Shown: piece after piece, positions 57,934 to 64,000 of the stretch
Numbering within the stretch: the stretch's first letter is position 1
Layout of the letters: the number at the start of each line of letters is the position of its first letter
DNA from: Streptomyces sp. NBC_01485
GTDB taxonomy: Bacteria; Actinomycetota; Actinomycetes; Streptomycetales; Streptomycetaceae
Assembly (NCBI RefSeq): GCF_036227125.1
Contig: NZ_CP109435.1
Coordinates: 7,936,001-8,000,000 of the forward strand
DNA: 64,000 bases
Direction: 5' to 3'
Translations under genes and position numbers: made by a program
The notes under the pieces: generated by a model
What the model saw: only the letters and a program-made list of their open reading frames with translations
Database searches by the model: none
Told to the model about the DNA's origin: nothing

Positions 57934-58452
57934 ATGTTCAAGGTGGAACGGCTGCGGGCCGATCATGTGGACGCCCTGCTGGCCTTCGAGCGGGAGAACC
58001 GGAGCTACTTCGCGCGGACCGTGTCGGACCGGGGCGACGCGTACTTCGCCGAGTTCTCCGCCCGGCACCGCGCTCGGCTGGCCGAACAGGACGCCGGGAT
58101 CTGCCACTTCCATGTCGTGGTGTCCGAGGAGGGCGAACTGCTGGGCCGGGTCAACCTGGTGGACGTCGAGGACGGGAGCGCCGAACTCGGCTACCGGATC
58201 GCAGAGCGCGCCGCGGGCCGGGGCGTGGCGACGGGCGCGGTGCGGGAGATCTGCCGACTGGCCGCTGAGGTGTACGGGCTGTCCGCGCTCACCGCCGTCA
58301 CCACCCATGACAACCTGGCGTCCATGGCGGTGCTGACCCGTACCGGGTTCACCGCCGTGGACGACGTCACCGTCGCGGGACGTCCGGGCGTGCGCTACCG
58401 CCTCCGGCTCGGCGCCGGTGACCTGCCCGGTCCGTCCTGGGGCCTGTCCTAG
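57934..58452 (+). CDS. GNAT-family acetyltransferase (RimJ/RimL type)
   Basis: 172 residues. VERLRADHVDALLAFERENRSYFA at the start, the LLGRVNLVDV strand, ELGYRIAERAAGRGVATGAVREIC (acetyl-CoA loop) and THDNLASMAVLTRTGFT are typical of RimJ/RimL-type N-acetyltransferases. Substrate unknown. It follows the saccharopine genes by 37 bp in the same direction. Its stop overlaps the convergent serine-hydrolase stop by 4 bp. Confidence 0.88.
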   Translation: MFKVERLRADHVDALLAFERENRSYFARTVSDRGDAYFAEFSARHRARLAEQDAGICHFHVVVSEEGELLGRVNLVDVEDGSAELGYRIAERAAGRGVATGAVREICRLAAEVYGLSALTAVTTHDNLASMAVLTRTGFTAVDDVTVAGRPGVRYRLRLGAGDLPGPSWGLS

Positions 58453-59678
58453 TCGGTCAGCGCCTCATGGACCAGGCGTTTGAGGTCGGGGTAGAGCTCG
58501 AGCGGCCTTCGCGGCCTCAGTTGGGTGAGGAACTGGACGGTCACGTCGTGGGCCGGGTCGACCCAGAACGTCGTCGTGGCGACGCCGGTCCAACCGTAGG
58601 TGCCGAGGCCCGAGGGGGCCTGGGTGCGGTCCGGGTCGGTGACCACGGAGACGCCGAGGCCGAAGCCGACGCCGTCGTTGCCGGGCTTGTCGTGCGCGGG
58701 GCGGCTGCCGAAGGTGCGCAGGTCGGCGCCGCCGGGGAGGTGGTTGCGGGTCATCAGGTCGACCGTCTCCGGGGCGAGAAGACGGACGCCGTCGAGTTCG
58801 CCGCGGCGGCGCAGCAGCTCACTGAAACGGTGGATATCGTATGCGGTCGCCACCATACCGCCGCTGCCCGACAGGAAGCGCGGCCGGCCGAACAGCGGCA
58901 GGCCCAGGATCGGCTCGATACCGCCGTCGTCGGTGCCGCCGTACAGCTCCGCCAGCCGGCCGGCCTGTTCGTCCGTGACCTGGAAACCGGCGTCCGGCAT
59001 GCCGAGCGGGCGGAAGACGCGCTCGGCGATGAACTCGTCCAGGGGCTGCCCGGAGACGACCTCGATGATCCGGCCCAGGACGTTGGTGGACACCGAGTAG
59101 TTCCACTGGGTGCCCGGCTCGAACTGCAACGGCAGCCGCGCGTACGCCTCCACCGTCCTGGCCAGGTCCGAGCCCGGCAGCACCGCAGACTCCAGGCCGG
59201 CCTCGCGGTAGAGCGCGTCGACGGGGTGGCAGTGGTAGAAGGCGAAGGTCAGGCCCGAGGTATGGGTCATCAGGTGCTTCACGAGCAGCGGTTGCTCGAC
59301 CGGGCGGGTGGTGACGCCGGCGCCGGAGCCGCCCACGTAGACCCGCTGGTCGGCGAAGGCCGGGAGGTGGTCGGCGACCGGGTCGTCGAGCCGCAGTCTG
59401 CCCTCCTCCATCAGTATCAGCGCGGCGACCGAGGTGACCGGCTTGGTCATCGAGTAGATCCGGTAGAGGGTGTCGGCCTCGACGGGCAGCCCGGCGGCGA
59501 CGTCACGACGGCCGTGCGCGGTGAGGTGTGCGACCCGGCCGCCACGCGAGACGGCCACGAGGAATCCGGGCAGGCGCCCCTCGTCGACATAGTGGGCGAC
59601 GTGCTGGTCGAGACGGTCCAGCGCCTTCGCGTCCAGCCCGACCTCGCTCGGGTCGACCTCTTGCCGCAGCAGTGCCAT
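58449..59678 (-). CDS. Serine hydrolase of the beta-lactamase class C family
   Basis: 409 residues without a signal peptide. The nucleophile motif is SMTK (YRIYSMTKPVTSVAAL, near residue 75), followed by NYSVSTNVLG as the YxN-like motif, and GYGWTGVATT-like GTYGWTG near the C-terminus in place of KTG. These cytoplasmic family members are esterases or peptidases rather than beta-lactamases. ATG 59678 with ggaggag upstream. Not part of an operon. Confidence 0.88.
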   Translation of the reverse strand: MALLRQEVDPSEVGLDAKALDRLDQHVAHYVDEGRLPGFLVAVSRGGRVAHLTAHGRRDVAAGLPVEADTLYRIYSMTKPVTSVAALILMEEGRLRLDDPVADHLPAFADQRVYVGGSGAGVTTRPVEQPLLVKHLMTHTSGLTFAFYHCHPVDALYREAGLESAVLPGSDLARTVEAYARLPLQFEPGTQWNYSVSTNVLGRIIEVVSGQPLDEFIAERVFRPLGMPDAGFQVTDEQAGRLAELYGGTDDGGIEPILGLPLFGRPRFLSGSGGMVATAYDIHRFSELLRRRGELDGVRLLAPETVDLMTRNHLPGGADLRTFGSRPAHDKPGNDGVGFGLGVSVVTDPDRTQAPSGLGTYGWTGVATTTFWVDPAHDVTVQFLTQLRPRRPLELYPDLKRLVHEALTD

Positions 59679-59929
59679 CGTTCTCCTCCGGTGCGCTCGA
59701 TCAAGGTGCGGTCCCGGCCTACCCCGCCCGGACGACCTCAGACCTCATGGTCGCGTAGGGAACGCGTGTACGGACCCCTTTCGGCACCCTGACCGGTGTG
59801 CGTTGCGTCGCTTCCACCAGCCGGGGGACCGCCGGAAGGGGAACGAGGGCCGGGACGTCCACGACTCGGGGTACGGCTCGGCAGTGTCCGAGGGGGAATG
59901 CGCTCCGGGGCGTGCGGGTTGTGCGGGGC

Positions 59930-60379
59930 ATGACTCACGACACGACGCAGAACGCACTGCTCGCGTTGCTCTCCGACGGCCGCAGCGGAGTGCTGGTCAC
60001 TCTCAAGCGTGACGGTCGCCCCCAGTTGTCGAACGTCAGCCACCACTACTACCCGGACGATGGCGTCATCCGGATCTCCGTCACGGACGACCGCGCCAAG
60101 ACCCGCAACCTGCGCCGCGATCCCCGGGCCTCGTACCATGTGACCGCCCCTGACCACCGCGCCTACACGGTCGCCGAGGCCAGCGCCGACCTCACGCCGG
60201 TCGCCGCGGACCCCTACGACGCCACGGTCGAGGAACTGATCCGCCTCTACCGCGACGTCCTGGGCGAGCACCCCGACTGGGAGGACTACCGCGCCGCCAT
60301 GGTCCGGGACCGCCGGCTGGTGCTGCGCCTGCGGGTCGAGCGGGCGTACGGCATTCCGAAGGGCGTGGACGGCGGCTGA
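59930..60379 (+). CDS. PPOX-class F420- or FMN-dependent protein
   Basis: 149 residues, split-barrel fold. LLSDGRSGVLVTLKRDGRPQLSNVSHHYY, ISVTDDRAKTRNLRRDPRASYHV and the C-terminal RRLVLRLRVERAYG identify the PPOX (pyridoxamine-phosphate-oxidase-like) family; Streptomyces members commonly use F420. It probably reduces or binds a small substrate. ATG 59930 was chosen because a longer frame upstream lacks conservation; gggg lies near. The 251 bp before it hold no gene that I can support. Confidence 0.85.
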   Translation: MTHDTTQNALLALLSDGRSGVLVTLKRDGRPQLSNVSHHYYPDDGVIRISVTDDRAKTRNLRRDPRASYHVTAPDHRAYTVAEASADLTPVAADPYDATVEELIRLYRDVLGEHPDWEDYRAAMVRDRRLVLRLRVERAYGIPKGVDGG

Positions 60380-60385
60380 CGCACC

Positions 60386-60417
60386 GGCCCCCGGGGCCGC
60401 GAAGGCGTCCGGGGGCC
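60386..60417. terminator. Hairpin between converging genes
   Basis: 60386-60394 pairs with 60409-60417 (9 bp, all G/C) around a 14-nt loop, between the PPOX-type gene and the transporter gene. Confidence 0.7.
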
Positions 60418-60442
60418 AGGGAGGTCGGGAGATGGGGGCGGG

Positions 60443-61801
60443 TCAGGCCGTGACCGTCTCCGGCTGGGGCGCCTTCTGTACGTGCCGCTCGCCGAGCAGT
60501 TCCGTCGGGACCTTCACCGTTTCCCGGGCCGTCAGGGCCGCGATCACCGGTGGGACGCACAGCGCCGCCGTGAAGAGGGCGACCGAGGACCAGTCGTCGC
60601 CGTCCGGGCCCGCGATCTGTGCGGCGAAGGTGACCGCGAAGCCGGCCACGGCGAAGCCGATCTGGGTGCCGATCGCCGTGCCGGACAGCCGGACGCGGGT
60701 GGGGAACATCTCGCCGTAGAAGGAGGGCCACACGCCGTTCGCCGCGCTGTAGACCACGCCGAAGGCGAGGACGCCCAGGAGCATCGTCAGCGGGTAGGAG
60801 CCGGTGGAGATCGCCCACAGGTAGGCGAACATCGTCACCGCGCTGCCGGCCGCGCCGATCAGGTACACCGGGCGGCGGCCGATGCGGTCCGACAGCGTGG
60901 CCCACAGGGGGATGGCGGCCAGCGCGACCAGGTTGGCCAGCGCACCCACCCACAGCATGGAGGAGCGGCTCATGCCGACCGAGTCGCTCGTCGCGTACGC
61001 CAGCGCCCACACCGTGAAGATCGTGCTGACCGTGGCGACCAGCGCGCCCGCGATCACCCGCAGCACGTCCGCCCAGTGCTCGCGCAGCAGCACCACCAGG
61101 GGCATCTTCACGACCTCGCCGGAGGCCTGCTGGGCGGCGAAGGCCGGAGTCTCGTCCAGCTTGCGCCGGATGACGTAGCCGACGCCCGCGACCGCGATGC
61201 TCAGCCAGAACGGCACCCGCCAGCCCCAGGACAGCAACTGGTCCTCGGGCAGCGCCGCGATCGGGATGAAGACGAGCGTGGCGAGCAACTGGCCGCCCTG
61301 CGTGCCGCCGAGGGTGAAACTGGTGAAGAAGCCGCGCCGGTGCGGCGGCGCGTGCTCCAGCGTCATCGAGTTGGCGCTGGCGTGCTCCCCGGCCGCCGAG
61401 ATCCCCTGCAGGACCCGGCACAGCACCAGCAGGACGGGGGCGAGGGTGCCGACCTGGTCGCGGGTGGGCAGACAGCCGATGAGGAACGTCGAGACGCCCA
61501 TCAGGATCAGCGTGAAGACCATGATCTGCTTACGGCCCACCCGGTCGCCGAAGTGTCCGAGGAACAGCGCGCCGACGGGACGGGCCGCGTAGGCGACGCC
61601 GAACGTGGCCAGTGACAGCAGGGTCGCGGTGGCCGGGTCGGACTCGTCGAAGAAGACCTTCGGGAAGATCAGGGCTGCCGCACTGCCGTAGATGAAGAAG
61701 TCGTAGTACTCCAGAGCGCTGCCGATCCAGGCCGCCGTGGCGGCTTTCTTCGGCTGGCCGGGGGGTGCGGCGGTGTCGCGGGGCGCGGCGGGGACGGACA
61801 C
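60443..61801 (-). CDS. MFS transporter of the metabolite:H+ symporter type (shikimate/quinate-like)
   Basis: 452 residues, 12 membrane segments. WIGSALEYYDFFIYGSAAALIFPKVFF is the MHS family opening; GHFGDRVGRKQIMV and LCRVLQGISAAGEHASANSM follow. ShiA-like members import shikimate or other carboxylates with protons. A shikimate dehydrogenase and a TetR regulator with similar operators are adjacent, so shikimate or quinate uptake is plausible. A TAACTCAC...AGTTCGTA operator-like sequence lies 119 bp upstream of the start. Confidence 0.88.
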   Translation of the reverse strand: MSVPAAPRDTAAPPGQPKKAATAAWIGSALEYYDFFIYGSAAALIFPKVFFDESDPATATLLSLATFGVAYAARPVGALFLGHFGDRVGRKQIMVFTLILMGVSTFLIGCLPTRDQVGTLAPVLLVLCRVLQGISAAGEHASANSMTLEHAPPHRRGFFTSFTLGGTQGGQLLATLVFIPIAALPEDQLLSWGWRVPFWLSIAVAGVGYVIRRKLDETPAFAAQQASGEVVKMPLVVLLREHWADVLRVIAGALVATVSTIFTVWALAYATSDSVGMSRSSMLWVGALANLVALAAIPLWATLSDRIGRRPVYLIGAAGSAVTMFAYLWAISTGSYPLTMLLGVLAFGVVYSAANGVWPSFYGEMFPTRVRLSGTAIGTQIGFAVAGFAVTFAAQIAGPDGDDWSSVALFTAALCVPPVIAALTARETVKVPTELLGERHVQKAPQPETVTA

Positions 61802-61919
61802 GGCGTGCTCCTTCGGGGGAACTCCGGCATGGCGCGGAGTGAGCGATGGGGAGAAGTGCCGGATCCCAGGGGTGTCGGGACGGTCGGCCGTGCCGGATGC
61901 GGGTGTCCGCCCGGCTAAT

Positions 61920-61940
61920 TAACTCACTGGGTAGTTCGTA
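61920..61940. promoter_or_regulatory. Operator-like sequence before the MHS transporter gene
   Basis: TAACTCAC and AGTTCGTA are separated by 5 bp, with AACT/AGTT in inverse orientation. The same two 8-mers, separated by 1 bp, occur at 62793-62809 upstream of the TetR gene. An AT-rich taattaa directly precedes it. Confidence 0.5.
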
Positions 61941-61979
61941 GCGGATGGCTACGGATGTTGCGCCGTTGTTTCCCGGGTG

Positions 61980-62705
61980 TCAAGAGGTCGCGCACCCTGT
62001 CGTCCGCTCCATCGTCGGCCGTGGTGTCCGCCTCGTCGGTCGCCCCGCCGTCCGCTCGGCCGTCAGATAGGCGATCACCATGTCGCCGAGCATGGTGCGG
62101 TAGTGCTCGCGCTGGGCCGGGTCGACCAGGTCGCGGCCGAACAGCGCCCCGAAGGTGTACCGGTTGGCCACCCGGAAGAAGCAGAACGAGCTGATCATCG
62201 CGTGCAGGTCGACGGCGTCCACCTCGGCCGTGAACAGGCCGGACTCCTGCCCGGAGGTCAGGATGCGGCGGATCACGTCGAGCGCGGGGGAGCCGATCCG
62301 GCCCAGCTTCTCGGAGGCGGCGATGTGCTCGGCCTCGTGGATGTTCTCGATGCTCACCAGGCGGATGAAGTCGGGGTGCTGCTCGTGGTGGTCGAAGGTC
62401 AGCTCCGCCAGCCGGCGGATGGCCGCGACCGGGTCGAGGTGCTCGACGTCGAGCCGCTGCTCGGCCTCCCGGATCACGCCGTACGCCCGCTCCAGGACGG
62501 CGGTGAACAACTGCTCCTTGCCGCCGAAGTAGTAGTAGATCATCCGCTTCGTGGTGCTGGTACGGGCGGCGATGTCGTCCACCCGGGCCCCGGCGTAGCC
62601 GACCCGGGCGAACTCCCGGGTCGCCACGTCGAGGATCTCGGCCTGGGTGCGGGCGGCGTCACGGGTCCGCCCGTTCGGTCGTTCCGGTTCGTCGACGCTG
62701 GTCAT
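61980..62705 (-). CDS. TetR-family regulator
   Basis: 241 residues. HTH: TQAEILDVATREFARVGYAGARVDDIAARTSTTKRMIYYYFGGKEQLF (residues about 20-67) with the typical YYYFGGKE. The C-terminal domain (TetR_C type, SFCFFRVANRYTFGALFGRDL) resembles regulators of aromatic/cyclic acid catabolism. It is transcribed toward the transporter gene and divergently from aroE. It probably controls both through the shared operator-like sequences, and itself. Confidence 0.9.
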   Translation of the reverse strand: MTSVDEPERPNGRTRDAARTQAEILDVATREFARVGYAGARVDDIAARTSTTKRMIYYYFGGKEQLFTAVLERAYGVIREAEQRLDVEHLDPVAAIRRLAELTFDHHEQHPDFIRLVSIENIHEAEHIAASEKLGRIGSPALDVIRRILTSGQESGLFTAEVDAVDLHAMISSFCFFRVANRYTFGALFGRDLVDPAQREHYRTMLGDMVIAYLTAERTAGRPTRRTPRPTMERTTGCATS

Positions 62706-62790
62706 CGGGTTCCTTCGGGTTCCTTCGGGTGGCGCGGGTGCAGTGCCGCGATTGTAGAAGGGCTTCCCCTCGGACCACTCTCGGTGTATG

Positions 62791-62810
62791 ACTAACTCAC
62801 CAGTTCGTAC
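62791..62810. promoter_or_regulatory. Operator-like palindrome between the TetR and aroE genes
   Basis: ACTAACT-CACC-AGTTCGT is an imperfect palindrome (7-4-7, one mismatch in the arms). It contains TAACTCAC and AGTTCGTA in common with the site at 61920-61940. Position: 86 bp upstream of the TetR start and 125 bp upstream of aroE. Confidence 0.55.
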
Positions 62811-62934
62811 ATTAGCCCGCCCCGCCGTCCGTCAGACAGCCGTCGGGCAGCCGTCAGGCAGTCGTTCGTCAGCTCCGTCAGCTCCGTCAGTCAGCCGTCA
62901 GTCAGCCGTCAGTCAGTCGATCAGGAGGTCCGCC

Positions 62935-63819
62935 GTGACCGTCGTCTCCAAGGACTCGTATCTCGTCGGGCTGATCGGTTCCGGCATCGGCCCGTCCCTC
63001 AGCCCGGCGCTGCACGAGCGGGAGGCCGACCGGCAGGGGCTGCGCTATCTGTACCGACTGGTCGACATCGACGTGCTCGGGGTCGCCCCCGAGGCGGTGG
63101 GCGACCTGGTGCGCGGCGCGCGCGAACTCGGCTTCGACGGGCTCAACATCACGCATCCGTGCAAGCAGTTGGTCATCCCGCACCTCGACGGGCTCTCCGC
63201 GCAGGCCGAGGCGCTCGGCGCGGTCAACACCGTCGTCTTCGAGGACGGCCGGGCCGTCGGCCACAACACGGACGTCACCGGCTTCGCCGCCTCCTTCGCG
63301 CGCGGCCTGCCGGACGTCCCGCTGGAGCGGGTCGTGCAACTGGGCGCGGGCGGTGCGGGCGTGGCCGTCGCACACGCCATGCTCACCCTCGGCGCCGGGC
63401 AGGTCACCGTCGTCGACGCGCTGCCCGACCGGGCCGCGGACCTCGCCGACGCCCTGAACCGCCACTTCGGGCCCGGCCGGGCCGCGTCCGCCACCCCGGA
63501 CCGGCTGGCCGACCTGCTCGCGCGGGCCGACGGCATCGTGCACGCCACCCCCACCGGCATGGCTGCCCACCCCGGCCTGCCCTTCCCCGCGGAACTGCTG
63601 CGCCCGGGTCTGTGGGTCGCCGAGGTCGTCTACCGCCCCCTGGAGACCGAACTGTTGCGCACCGCCCGCGCGGTGGGCTGCGCCACTCTCGACGGCGGCG
63701 GAATGGCCGTCTTCCAGGCCGCGGACGCCTTCCGTCTGTTCACCGGCCGTGAGCCCGACAGCGTCAGCATGCTGGCCGACTTCGCGGAGCTGGCCCGCGT
63801 GGCGGAGCACTCCGTATGA
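62935..63819 (+). CDS. aroE: Shikimate dehydrogenase family protein
   Basis: 294 residues. SGIGPSLSPALHEREA at the start, NITHPCKQ with the catalytic Lys, NTVVFEDGRAVGHNTDVTGF with the Asp, and GAGGAGVAVAHAMLTLGA as the cofactor-binding loop. The Cys after NITHP and the context with an MHS transporter suggest a catabolic shikimate/quinate dehydrogenase (AroE/YdiB-like) rather than the biosynthetic enzyme. GTG 62935 has a strong aggagg 8 bp upstream; the longer frame with ATG 62788 runs through a repetitive leader. The stop codon lies in a 14-bp tandem repeat. Confidence 0.88.
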   Translation: MTVVSKDSYLVGLIGSGIGPSLSPALHEREADRQGLRYLYRLVDIDVLGVAPEAVGDLVRGARELGFDGLNITHPCKQLVIPHLDGLSAQAEALGAVNTVVFEDGRAVGHNTDVTGFAASFARGLPDVPLERVVQLGAGGAGVAVAHAMLTLGAGQVTVVDALPDRAADLADALNRHFGPGRAASATPDRLADLLARADGIVHATPTGMAAHPGLPFPAELLRPGLWVAEVVYRPLETELLRTARAVGCATLDGGGMAVFQAADAFRLFTGREPDSVSMLADFAELARVAEHSV

Positions 63820-63853
63820 CAGCCGCCGTATGACAGCCGCCGTATGACAGCCG
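63812..63853 (+). repeat. 14-bp tandem repeat, three copies, at the aroE 3' end
   Basis: ccgtatgacagccg repeated at 63812, 63826 and 63840. The first copy contains the aroE stop codon. Confidence 0.96.
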
Positions 63854-63904
63854 CGGGCCGTCCGCGGTCGGCCGCGCCCACGCGGCGGAGCCGCAGGACG
63901 TCAC

Positions 63905-63979
63905 GCCCCGCGCCTCCGGGGCGCGGCACAGCCCCCGGCACTGCCCCGCGCCCCCGGGGCGCGGCACAGCCCCCGGCAC
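63905..63979. repeat. 37-bp tandem repeat with an internal hairpin, two copies
   Basis: 63905-63941 and 63943-63979 differ at one base. Each contains a GC-only inverted repeat (ccccgcgcc / ggggcgcgg) of terminator type, so this is probably a duplicated aroE terminator. The last 20 bp of the window hold nothing else recognisable. Confidence 0.85.
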
Positions 63980-64000
63980 AGGACCCTGCTCAGGCCCAGG

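Overview
The window looks like a Streptomyces chromosome. GC is very high, start codons are often GTG, stop/start overlaps (ATGA, GTGA) are frequent, and there is a complete cvnABCD-P450 conservon, a tRNA-Leu(GAG), a second EF-G-like gene and many actinobacterial families. TTA (leucine) codons, rare in Streptomyces and read by the bldA tRNA, occur in frame in only three genes that I found. Everything here comes from reading the sequence and from knowledge of the families; no database search was run.

Layout. 1-8040 (+): an ebo-type operon (tail of a probable inositol-phosphate synthase, UbiA-like EboC, sugar-phosphate isomerase/epimerase, EboA, EboB/TatD, EboE, alkaline-phosphatase-superfamily protein) and then a Tat-exported isomerase-like protein. 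8152-16208 (-): oxalate catabolism (oxalyl-CoA decarboxylase, formyl-CoA:oxalate CoA-transferase, ADP-forming acyl-CoA ligase, two OFA-family transporters), with a sharp palindrome in the divergent promoter region. 16398-18442 (+): a broken chimera of succinyl-CoA ligase beta and an aldehyde dehydrogenase. 18637-18721: tRNA-Leu. 19193-23060 (+): conservon whose P450 has lost both hallmark catalytic motifs. 23233-24531 (-): flavin monooxygenase. 24741-30550 (-): hydroxyproline catabolism with its FCD/GntR regulator. 30639-38279: lipoprotein, nucleotidyltransferase, EF-G paralogue with a tandemly repeated coiled-coil-like insertion, a decayed secreted-protein gene, hydrolase and small unknowns.

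38384-45383: a probable metal-homeostasis region. It holds a CooC/ParA-type ATPase next to a Zur-like box, then a GNAT protein with a (Pro-His)8 tail, a nickel/peptide-type binding protein, a fused permease with no ATPase gene, and an MFS protein. 45435-46888: Met/His-rich membrane protein and a YcnI copper-binding protein. 46997-54394: the most unusual locus. It combines a CDP-alcohol phosphatidyltransferase, an MDR dehydrogenase, a PTPS/QueD homologue without its catalytic residues, a glycosyltransferase, a methyltransferase, a flippase-like membrane protein, a creatininase/ArfB-like amidohydrolase and a GTP cyclohydrolase II with the Tyr-to-Met change at position 120. 54504-57896 (+): saccharopine (lysine) pathway operon with a TTA codon in its first gene. 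57934-60379: GNAT, serine hydrolase, PPOX-type protein. 60443-63819: MHS-type transporter, TetR regulator and shikimate dehydrogenase, linked by two similar operator-like sequences.

A theme across the window is expansion of short tandem repeats, mostly in multiples of 3 bp inside genes (EboC, the isomerase, Frc, the sucC chimera, EF-G, GNAT and the copper-region membrane protein).
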